Shown here piece after piece: positions 1 to 5,383 of a stretch of DNA of 5,383 nt. Position numbers and translations under genes: made by a program. Below the pieces are notes generated by a model. The model saw only the letters and a list, made by a program, of their open reading frames with translations. It ran no database searches and had not been told where the DNA came from. This stretch comes from Alcaligenaceae bacterium (lineage in GTDB: Bacteria > Pseudomonadota > Gammaproteobacteria > Burkholderiales > Burkholderiaceae). How positions within the stretch are numbered: the first letter of the stretch is position 1; every line of letters begins with the position of its first letter. Location of the stretch: NCBI GenBank assembly GCA_947445495.1, contig CANFEI010000106.1, positions 1 to 5,383 on the forward strand, in the 5' to 3' direction.

Positions 1-24
1 CAAGCCGTTTTGACATCTTTGAAC

Positions 25-846
25 ATGACAGCTCAAAATCCGTCAAGTAAGCCTCACCTTGTCCGCATGCATTCCAACGACAACGTAGCCATTTTGGGCA
101 ATGACAGTGGGCTCGCTGCGGGCACCACGACACCTGATGGCCCCACGCTCAAAGACAAGATTCCGCAAGCGCACAAAGTCGCCTTAACCGACCCGGCCAC
201 CGGTCAGCCCTTAAGCGTCGCGGCCGTTTTGTTAACCGGCGGGCAAGGCTCACGACTCGGTGGCTGCGCAAAGAGCCTCGTGCAGGTCAATGGCAAGCCT
301 CTGGTTCTGCGCCAACTTGAGGCGCTGCATGCGGCCGGCATCCAACAGATTGTCGTCGTCACGGGCTTCTACCACGCAGAGGTCGAAACCTTGCTCAGGG
401 CATCAGCCGCCAACGCAGCGTGGGCGCAGGCCGTAAGAATTGTTCGAAATCCCGCACCCGAAAATGGCCAGCAATCCTCCGTGCTGCATGGTCTGTCGGC
501 GTTGGCTGCGCCTTTCGACCTCGCCTTAGTCGTATTGGTTGATCAACCACTCATGACCGCACATGACTATCAAGAGTGTATCGAGGCATACGCCGGTCGA
601 CCTCTTGGCACCTCGATCGCCTACCCGAGAGTCGACGGCAAACGCGGCAACCCGGTTGCCTTGGGCCATGAGGCGGTGCGGGCAGTGCTGGCCCTTGGTG
701 AGACATGCCGAGCATACATTGAGGGCCACCGGGAGCTCGTTCATCAATATCCTAGCCAAAACGGCCATTTTCTGGCTGATATAGACACCCTATCGGATAT
801 CAAAAACCTGCGTGAGCAAGCGGGGCTAAACCTCCAATTACCTTAG
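25..846 (+). CDS. MocA/MobA-like molybdenum cofactor nucleotidyltransferase with a GarD/UxaA-like N-terminal segment
   Basis: Predicted cytoplasmic NTP transferase (MobA-like, NTP_transf_3 fold) that would attach CMP or GMP to molybdopterin for a molybdenum enzyme. Numbered from the ATG at 25 (273 aa), the core shows the nucleotide loop TGGQGSRLGG at 71-80, K83, NGKPL at 89-93, the metal-binding DQP at 173-175, GKRGNPV at 205-211 and DIDT at 252-255. The last three resemble MocA (CTP-using) proteins, while the loop and NGKPL look more like MobA (GTP-using), so the nucleotide is unsettled. Family members normally begin a few residues before the loop; this one carries about 63 extra residues resembling the start of galactarate/altronate dehydratases (DNVAI 19-23, PDG 37-39, IPQAHKVALTD 46-56). 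I chose ATG 25 because it gives a leader of dehydratase-like length. TTG 10 is possible, no clear ribosome site is seen, and the frame stays open to base 1, so the true start could lie upstream. The TAG stop sits inside an inverted repeat. Function of the core is fairly sure; the N-terminus is not. Confidence 0.85.
   Translation: MTAQNPSSKPHLVRMHSNDNVAILGNDSGLAAGTTTPDGPTLKDKIPQAHKVALTDPATGQPLSVAAVLLTGGQGSRLGGCAKSLVQVNGKPLVLRQLEALHAAGIQQIVVVTGFYHAEVETLLRASAANAAWAQAVRIVRNPAPENGQQSSVLHGLSALAAPFDLALVVLVDQPLMTAHDYQECIEAYAGRPLGTSIAYPRVDGKRGNPVALGHEAVRAVLALGETCRAYIEGHRELVHQYPSQNGHFLADIDTLSDIKNLREQAGLNLQLP
58..213 (+). other. SAF-like (GarD/UxaA N-terminal) segment fused in frame to the nucleotidyltransferase
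   Basis: The translation of this stretch carries DNVAI, NDSGL, AGT, PDG and IPQAHKVALTD in the order and spacing I recall from the N-terminal domain of galactarate dehydratase GarD and, more loosely, altronate dehydratase UxaA. In those enzymes the domain continues with an IRYGxxIG-type stretch and a further strand. Here it stops after GQPL and the nucleotidyltransferase core begins at once (SVAAVLLTGG), so the SAF-like domain looks cut short. The comparison is from memory, not from an alignment run. It may be a genuine fusion, a leftover of a deletion joining two genes, or a recruited N-terminal tail. Confidence 0.6.
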
Positions 847-888
847 TGTTTTAGCCCCTCGTGGGGCAACATTGTGGTAATTTGCCCC
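822..888 (+). promoter_or_regulatory. Mutually exclusive inverted repeats (attenuator-like) between genes 1 and 2
   Basis: Four segments can pair in alternative ways. Segment 1, GGGGCTAAA (822-830), is a perfect 9-base complement of segment 2, TTTAGCCCC (850-858). The GCCCC of segment 2 (854-858) also pairs with GGGGC (863-867) around a TCGT loop. Segment 3, GGGGCAA (863-869), is a perfect 7-base complement of segment 4, TTGCCCC (882-888), which ends 10 bases before the Shine-Dalgarno of the aminotransferase. The stop codon of the upstream gene (844-846) lies in the 1:2 loop, so a terminating ribosome would cover segment 1 and part of the loop. No T-run follows any stem, so this is not a classical intrinsic terminator. 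A regulatory role is inference from pairing only. Confidence 0.35.
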
Positions 889-898
889 CTATTCCCGT

Positions 899-902
899 GG
901 AG
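899..902 (+). promoter_or_regulatory. Ribosome binding site of the aminotransferase gene
   Basis: GGAG ends five bases before the ATG at 908. It is the clearest Shine-Dalgarno in the window and fixes this start. It lies just downstream of the last arm of the inverted-repeat set. Confidence 0.75.
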
Positions 903-907
903 TAAAC

Positions 908-2122
908 ATGCTTAAGCTTAACTTTCATCCGACTGGTCGCCACTTTCTGCAGATCCCAGGTCCTAGCCCTGTGCCGGATCGCATCTTGCGCGCCATCAGC
1001 TTGCCGACCATTGACCATCGCGGCCCAGAATTTGGTGCGCTTGGTCTGAAGGTGTTGCAAGGCATGAAAGATATTTTTAAGACCAAACATCCGGTCGTGA
1101 TCTACCCCGCTTCAGGTACGGGCGCATGGGAAGCGGCACTGACCAATACGCTCAGCCCCGGCGACCACATCTTGATGTTTGAGACAGGCCAATTTGCCTC
1201 GTTGTGGAATAAGCTCGCCACACGTCTTGGCCTCAAGACCGAGATCTTGTCATGGCAAGGAACCGATGAGCATCTGCCCAACGCACCAGGCTGGAGACGT
1301 GGCGTACAAGCGGACTTGATTCATGCACGCCTGCTGCAAGACAAAAACCATGAGATCAAAGCCGTCTGCGTTGTGCACAACGAAACCTCAACAGGCGTGA
1401 CCTCCAACATTGCGGCTGTTCGCAAAGCGATGGACGATGCTAAGCACCCCGCGTTGCTCATGGTCGACACCATCTCCGGTCTCGCAAGCGCCGACTTCCA
1501 ACATGATCAGTGGGGCATCGATGTATCGATCAGTGGCTCGCAGAAAGGTCTCATGCTGCCTCCTGGCATTAGCTTTAACGCCGTATCTCCTCGCGCGATT
1601 GAGGCCTCGAAGACAGCAAAACTTCCCCGGGCCTTTTGGGCTTGGGACGAAATCATCGAAATGAATAAAGATGGTTACTGGCCCTACACCTCGAGCACTA
1701 ATCTGCTCTATGGTTTATCAGAGGCGCAAGACATGCTGGCCGAAGAAGGGATGGACAAGGTTTTCGCGCGTCATCAGCGCTGGGCGGCTGGCGTTCGCGC
1801 AGCGGTCACTGGATGGGGCCTGCCGATTCAGTGTGCTGACCCTGCCGTGTACTCGCCCATTTTGACGGGCGTCATCACACCCGTCGGTGTCGATGCGGAT
1901 GCGATTCGTAAACTCATTCAACAACGTTTTGATCTGTCTTTAGGCACAGGCCTGGGCAAGTTAAAAGGTCGTATGTTCCGTATCGGCCACTTGGGTGACA
2001 GCAACGATCTCACCTTGCTAGCCACACTCGCAGGTGTAGAGATGGGCATGAAGTTGGCCGGAGTCAAACTTGCTGGAAGTGGCGTGAACGCTGGCATGGA
2101 CTATTTTGCAAAGAACGTATGA
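908..2122 (+). CDS. Serine/alanine-glyoxylate aminotransferase (class V, PLP-dependent)
   Basis: Cytoplasmic PLP enzyme of the SgaA/AGXT type, expected to move an amino group from serine (or alanine) to glyoxylate, giving glycine and hydroxypyruvate (or pyruvate). The 404 residues match the usual ~400 of the family. Visible landmarks: the N-terminal PGPSPVPDRILRAI (18-31) and IDHRGPEF (35-42), the cofactor-phosphate region SGTGAWEAAL (69-78), HNETSTG (157-163), the cofactor-ring aspartate in VDTISG (D187), the Schiff-base lysine in GSQKGLMLPPG (K213), PYTSSTNLLYGL (259-270), and the C-terminal GTGLG plus FRIGHLGD (357-364) with the carboxylate-binding arginine R358. All key residues are present. 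The start is set by GGAG at 899-902. The stop overlaps the start of the next gene (ATGA), indicating one operon with coupled translation. The SGSQKGLMLPPG and FRIGHLGD motifs favour serine-glyoxylate over kynurenine or cysteine-desulfurase branches. The close relative ureidoglycine-glyoxylate aminotransferase (purine breakdown) cannot be excluded by eye. Confidence 0.92.
   Translation: MLKLNFHPTGRHFLQIPGPSPVPDRILRAISLPTIDHRGPEFGALGLKVLQGMKDIFKTKHPVVIYPASGTGAWEAALTNTLSPGDHILMFETGQFASLWNKLATRLGLKTEILSWQGTDEHLPNAPGWRRGVQADLIHARLLQDKNHEIKAVCVVHNETSTGVTSNIAAVRKAMDDAKHPALLMVDTISGLASADFQHDQWGIDVSISGSQKGLMLPPGISFNAVSPRAIEASKTAKLPRAFWAWDEIIEMNKDGYWPYTSSTNLLYGLSEAQDMLAEEGMDKVFARHQRWAAGVRAAVTGWGLPIQCADPAVYSPILTGVITPVGVDADAIRKLIQQRFDLSLGTGLGKLKGRMFRIGHLGDSNDLTLLATLAGVEMGMKLAGVKLAGSGVNAGMDYFAKNV
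2119..2122 (+). promoter_or_regulatory. ATGA stop/start overlap coupling the aminotransferase and dehydrogenase genes
   Basis: ATG (2119-2121) of the dehydrogenase overlaps TGA (2120-2122) of the aminotransferase. With no strong Shine-Dalgarno ahead, the dehydrogenase is probably translated by ribosomes finishing the upstream gene, giving matched amounts of both proteins. Confidence 0.8.
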
Positions 2123-5100
2123 GCGCAGTTCTCGCACCACAGCCTCCCAAGCCGATCGTCTTTCATCGAAAGCAAACGGCTAGCGCCTCGGCGCTTGCGA
2201 CACGCCTCGCCAAGGAAATTCGCGGCGATGTATTGTTTGATGCGGCGAGCCGAGGGCGCTACTCGACTGATGCCTCGATCTATCAGATCACACCCACTGG
2301 GGTGGTCGTGCCGCGCGATCAAGCCGATGTGTTGTGCGCGCTAGATATCGCACGTGATCTCGGCGCAGCTGTCCTCGCGCGCGGCGCAGGGACGAGCCAA
2401 TGCGGCCAGACGGTGGGCGAAGCGCTGATTATCGACAACAGCAAGTGGCTGTGTAACGTGATCGATTTTGATCTTGAGGCACGCACTGTCACGGTAGAAC
2501 CAGGGGTCGTTCTTGATCATCTGAACGCATGGTTAAAGCCTCATGGGCTGTGGTTCCCGGTCGATGTCTCGACAAGTGCCCAGTGCACGATCGGTGGCAT
2601 GACGGGAAATAATTCCTGCGGCTCGCGATCCATCGAATATGGCAACATGGTTCACAACGTGTTGGGCATTGATGCGATTCTGCCCGATGGCACGCAAGCG
2701 TACTTTGGCTCCTTAAAGTCGCCTGTGTCGGGTTCTCGGATGCAAGGCATCCTAGAGCAACTCAAACAGATCGCAACAAGGGAGCGTGGCGAACTTGCCG
2801 AGCGCATTCCAAAAGTGTTACGCCGCGTAGCCGGTTACAACCTCGACTTATTTGATTGCCAAAATCCACGTGCGTACACCGATGACGGTGTTGCCAACCT
2901 ATCGCACCTCTTGGTTGGCTCGGAAGGCACGCTCGCATACAGCCGTCAGATTACGCTCAAGTTAAGCCCCCTACCTATTCATAAAACCTTGGGCGTCGTG
3001 AACTTCCAAAGCTTTTATCAGGCCATGGATTCGGCACAGCACATCGTTAAACTCAATCCAACGGCTGTCGAGCTCGTTGACCGCACGATGATTGAGCTCG
3101 CTCTTGAGAATCCTGCATTCCGACCCGTGATCGAGAAAGCACTGATTGGAAAACCCGCGGCAATCTTGCTTGTCGAATTTGCCGGGGAAGAACAGTCTGG
3201 TTTGATTAAGAAGCTTGATGAGCTCGATACGCTGCTATCCGATCACGGCTTATCCAATTGTGTCGTCAAGATGCCCGAGGCGAACGCGCAAAAAGCTTTA
3301 TGGGATGTGCGCAAAGCGGGTTTGAACATCATGATGAGCATGAAAGGTGACGGCAAACCCGTTTCTTTCGTGGAAGACTGCGCAGTGCCGCTCGAAAATC
3401 TGGCCGAATACACGAACAGACTCACCGAGGTATTTCACCGCTACGGCACTGAAGGCACTTGGTATGCCCACGCAAGCGTTGGCACACTGCATGTCAGACC
3501 CATTCTGGATATGCGCCGCGATGGCGCACAGAAGATGCGTGCCATTGCAGAAGAAACTGCTGCATTAGTAAGGGAATACAAAGGTGCGCTTTCGGGTGAG
3601 CATGGTGACGGCCTGTGCCGGGGCGAATGGGTGTCGTGGCAATATGGTCCACGGATCCATCAGGCCTTTGCTGAAATTAAAACGCTTTTCGATCCCGACA
3701 ATCGCTTCAGCCCAAACAAAATGATTCATCCACCCCGAATGGATGATCGTTCTAATTTCCGTTTTGCGCCGGGCTATGGGGTGGCCAATATCTCAACCGC
3801 ACTCGACTGGTCTGGCTGGAACGTCTTGCGTGACCCACTGACTGGCGCCGAGACTGCGCCTGGCACCGGAGTCGATCCAAGCAATGGCCTGGCCTCGGCA
3901 ATTGAAATGTGCAATAACAACGGTCATTGTCGCAAATTCGATGCCGGCACAATGTGCCCAAGTTACCGAATCACCAAGGATGAGCAACACGTCACCCGAG
4001 GACGCGCCAATACCTTGCGCCTGGCCTTATCCGGACAACTCGGGTCTGATGGCTTAGCCAGTGTCGAAGTGAAAGAAGCCTTAGATCTGTGCGTATCCTG
4101 TAAGGGCTGCAAACGCGACTGCCCCACGGGCGTCGATATGGCCAAGATGAAAATCGAAGCCCGGGCAGCGTGGGGGGAACGACACGGTGTCGGCCTACGT
4201 GAACGCTTGGTTGCCTACATGCCACGCTACGCGGGGTTTGCCGGACATATCGGTGGCGTATTACACACGCTTGAACACACACCAGTGCTTGGGGCCGCTG
4301 TCAAAAAATTACTCGGCTTTGCCACTGAGCGGTCGCTTCCCGTATTTCGAAAAAGTTTTTTGAAGTCGATACCCGCGCAAGCTAACCCAGTCGTGGCATC
4401 GAACACTTCGTCTACCGGCAAAGAAGTTTTATTGTTTGTCGACACCTTCAACAACAGTATTGATGTCGAGAATGCGCAAGCGGCTCAACAAGTACTGGGA
4501 GCGGCTGGCTATACCGTTCACTTTAATTCGGTAGCGGGACAAAGGCCTCTTTGTTGTGGTCGGACATTTCTGTCAGCAGGACTTGTCGAGCAAGCCAAGC
4601 AGGAAGCGCGACGTGCACTCGATGCATTAACCCCTTTTGTAAAGCGAGGCGTGCCAATTGTTGGGCTTGAGCCATCCTGTCTACTGACCATGCGGGACGA
4701 ATTCTTGCATTATGGCTGGGGTGAAGAAGCCCAAGCCTTGAGCGATAGTGCAATGCTGTTTGAAGAATTCCTCGTGCGTGAGCACAAAGCAAATCGACTC
4801 ACCCTACCCTTAGCAGCCATTCAAACAGACACGGTGCTATTGCATGGGCATTGTCATCAAAAAGCATTCGATGCGTTGACCCCCGTGCAAACGGTGTTGA
4901 GTTGGATTCCTGGCCTAAAGGTCTCAACCATCGAATCATCGTGCTGTGGCATGGCCGGAAGCTTTGGCTATGAGGCAGAACATCATGAAGCCTCGCTCGC
5001 AATGGCTGAGATTTCGCTGCTGCCAGCCGTGCGCAAGCGTCAGGCAAATACTGTCGTGGTCGCAGATGGTACGAGCTGCCGCCATCAGATCAAGGATGGT

Positions 5101-5163
5101 GCCCAAGCAGACGCCATTCATACGGCGCGACTTCTGGCACAGGCCTTAACTACCAAGGTTTGA
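2119..5163 (+). CDS. FAD-binding and 4Fe-4S D-2-hydroxyacid dehydrogenase (GlcD-GlcF-type fusion, YdiJ-like)
   Basis: Large fused oxidoreductase (1014 aa) that oxidises a D-2-hydroxyacid at FAD and passes electrons through Fe-S clusters, probably to a quinone at the inner face of the membrane; no signal peptide or membrane helix is seen. Order of domains: FAD_binding_4 (about 55-195) with RGAGTSQCGQ (88-97), TIGGMTGNNSCG (157-168) and LLVGSEGTLA (264-273); FAD-oxidase C-terminal domain (about 285-540) with HASVGTLHVRP (451-461), SGEHGDG (492-498) and FDPDNRFSPNKM (524-535); an Fe-S region with C598, C604, C613 and C658, C661, C664, C668 (CVSCKGCKRDCP); then two CCG-type domains with CCGRT (812-816), EPSC (851-854), GHCHQK (910-915), CCGMAGSFG (942-950) and TSC (985-987). 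The HxxxGxLHVRP form and the overall layout match E. coli YdiJ (D-2-hydroxyglutarate dehydrogenase, ~1018 aa) as I remember it. The adjoining glyoxylate aminotransferase argues for glycolate instead, and D-lactate is also possible. The start overlaps the previous stop as ATGA; upstream AAAGAA is only a weak ribosome site, so re-initiation is likely. Confidence 0.93.
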   Translation: MSAVLAPQPPKPIVFHRKQTASASALATRLAKEIRGDVLFDAASRGRYSTDASIYQITPTGVVVPRDQADVLCALDIARDLGAAVLARGAGTSQCGQTVGEALIIDNSKWLCNVIDFDLEARTVTVEPGVVLDHLNAWLKPHGLWFPVDVSTSAQCTIGGMTGNNSCGSRSIEYGNMVHNVLGIDAILPDGTQAYFGSLKSPVSGSRMQGILEQLKQIATRERGELAERIPKVLRRVAGYNLDLFDCQNPRAYTDDGVANLSHLLVGSEGTLAYSRQITLKLSPLPIHKTLGVVNFQSFYQAMDSAQHIVKLNPTAVELVDRTMIELALENPAFRPVIEKALIGKPAAILLVEFAGEEQSGLIKKLDELDTLLSDHGLSNCVVKMPEANAQKALWDVRKAGLNIMMSMKGDGKPVSFVEDCAVPLENLAEYTNRLTEVFHRYGTEGTWYAHASVGTLHVRPILDMRRDGAQKMRAIAEETAALVREYKGALSGEHGDGLCRGEWVSWQYGPRIHQAFAEIKTLFDPDNRFSPNKMIHPPRMDDRSNFRFAPGYGVANISTALDWSGWNVLRDPLTGAETAPGTGVDPSNGLASAIEMCNNNGHCRKFDAGTMCPSYRITKDEQHVTRGRANTLRLALSGQLGSDGLASVEVKEALDLCVSCKGCKRDCPTGVDMAKMKIEARAAWGERHGVGLRERLVAYMPRYAGFAGHIGGVLHTLEHTPVLGAAVKKLLGFATERSLPVFRKSFLKSIPAQANPVVASNTSSTGKEVLLFVDTFNNSIDVENAQAAQQVLGAAGYTVHFNSVAGQRPLCCGRTFLSAGLVEQAKQEARRALDALTPFVKRGVPIVGLEPSCLLTMRDEFLHYGWGEEAQALSDSAMLFEEFLVREHKANRLTLPLAAIQTDTVLLHGHCHQKAFDALTPVQTVLSWIPGLKVSTIESSCCGMAGSFGYEAEHHEASLAMAEISLLPAVRKRQANTVVVADGTSCRHQIKDGAQADAIHTARLLAQALTTKV

Positions 5164-5165
5164 TT

Positions 5166-5183
5166 TCCCAATCGCATCCCAAT
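5166..5183 (+). repeat. Short direct repeat in the gap before the nitroreductase gene
   Basis: TCCCAAT occurs at 5166-5172 and again at 5177-5183, an 11-base period, about one helical turn. The rest of the 49-base gap (5164-5212) is AT-rich, with no stem-loop plus T-run terminator and no convincing -35/-10 pair. The repeat could be a protein-binding site but is short enough to be chance. Confidence 0.25.
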
Positions 5184-5212
5184 TATTTCAAACTATTTTT
5201 ATCGAGTCACTT

Positions 5213-5383
5213 ATGCACAGCACCATCAAAACACTTTTAGAAGAGCGGATTTCGGCAAACTGGTTCGATGCGGCACGCAGTCTGAGCCAACAACAGATTG
5301 AAGAGCTTGTACGCCTCGCGACACTTGCCCCCACTGCGTTCAATTATCAAAACTGGAAGTTTGTCGCGGTTCAATCAAAAGAA
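5213..5383 (+). CDS. Nitroreductase family protein, N-terminal part (runs off the window)
   Basis: Start of an FMN-dependent nitroreductase-fold protein; the 57 codons visible run in frame to the last base, about a quarter to a third of a usual ~190-220 residue member. The sequence shows LLEERISAN (8-16), an ELVRLATLAPTAFN stretch (31-44) and NWKFVAVQS (47-55). This is the typical first helix plus the APTxxNxQNWxF loop that contacts the FMN phosphate and the ring of the partner subunit. Such enzymes use NAD(P)H to reduce nitro compounds, quinones or other acceptors; the actual substrate cannot be told from this part. The ATG at 5213 is the only good start, with a weak GAG at 5204-5206 six bases ahead. 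It lies 49 bases after the dehydrogenase stop with no visible terminator between, so read-through from the operon is possible. Confidence 0.85.
   Translation, partial: MHSTIKTLLEERISANWFDAARSLSQQQIEELVRLATLAPTAFNYQNWKFVAVQSKE

Noticed and set aside
1..24. Upstream TTG starts at 10 and 19 for the nucleotidyltransferase
   Set aside because: Neither has a visible ribosome site, and ATG 25 gives an N-terminus of the length expected for a GarD-like leader. They cannot be fully excluded because the frame is open to the window edge.
854..867. GCCCC-TCGT-GGGGC hairpin as an intrinsic terminator of gene 1
   Set aside because: The stem is only 5 base pairs and is followed by AACATTG rather than a T-run; on the minus strand there is no T-run either. 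Kept only as part of the alternative-pairing set.
3992..4282. 96-codon minus-strand open frame inside the dehydrogenase gene
   Set aside because: It lies wholly across the conserved Fe-S region of a strongly supported + strand gene, shows no recognisable protein motif and has no evident ribosome site. It is a shadow frame, like the other open frames on the minus strand and in alternate + frames.
5160..5199. Promoter for the nitroreductase gene (TTGATT as -35; TTATTT or TATTTT as -10)
   Set aside because: TTATTT is at a suitable distance but matches the -10 consensus poorly; TATTTT is 28 bases from the -35 candidate, too far. AT-richness alone is not enough.

Overview
The window reads as ordinary chromosomal DNA of a proteobacterium. 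The protein signatures (a serine-glyoxylate aminotransferase followed by a fused FAD/Fe-S dehydrogenase with the CNNNGHCRKFDAGTMCPSY motif) look most like Burkholderiales-type Betaproteobacteria. That placement rests on remembered family resemblance only. Base composition is moderate (roughly mid-50s % GC by eye). All real genes lie on the + strand and are tightly packed. I see no RNA gene, CRISPR array, insertion sequence or phage feature.

Layout: (1) 25-846, a MocA/MobA-like nucleotidyltransferase of the molybdenum-cofactor type. Its first ~63 residues are not part of that family and closely resemble the N-terminal SAF-type domain of galactarate/altronate dehydratases (GarD/UxaA). (2) 847-907, a 61-base gap. 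Together with the end of gene 1 it holds four GC-rich segments that can pair 1:2, 2:3 or 3:4 just ahead of a good Shine-Dalgarno. (3) 908-2122, a class V PLP aminotransferase of the serine/alanine-glyoxylate type. (4) 2119-5163, a 1014-residue FAD-binding plus 4Fe-4S plus CCG-domain D-2-hydroxyacid dehydrogenase, overlapping gene 3 by ATGA. (5) 5164-5212, a 49-base AT-rich gap without a visible terminator. (6) 5213 to the window end, the first 57 codons of a nitroreductase-family protein.

How they may work together: the overlapping pair suggests a small 2-hydroxyacid/2-oxoacid module. The flavin/Fe-S enzyme would oxidise glycolate, D-lactate or D-2-hydroxyglutarate with electrons passed towards the respiratory chain. 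The aminotransferase would consume glyoxylate, making glycine and hydroxypyruvate or pyruvate. The MocA-like protein would mature a molybdenum hydroxylase encoded elsewhere, and its link to the pair may be only positional. The most unusual items are the dehydratase-like N-terminus on the nucleotidyltransferase and the alternative-hairpin set before the aminotransferase. I did not find a clearly new multi-gene system.
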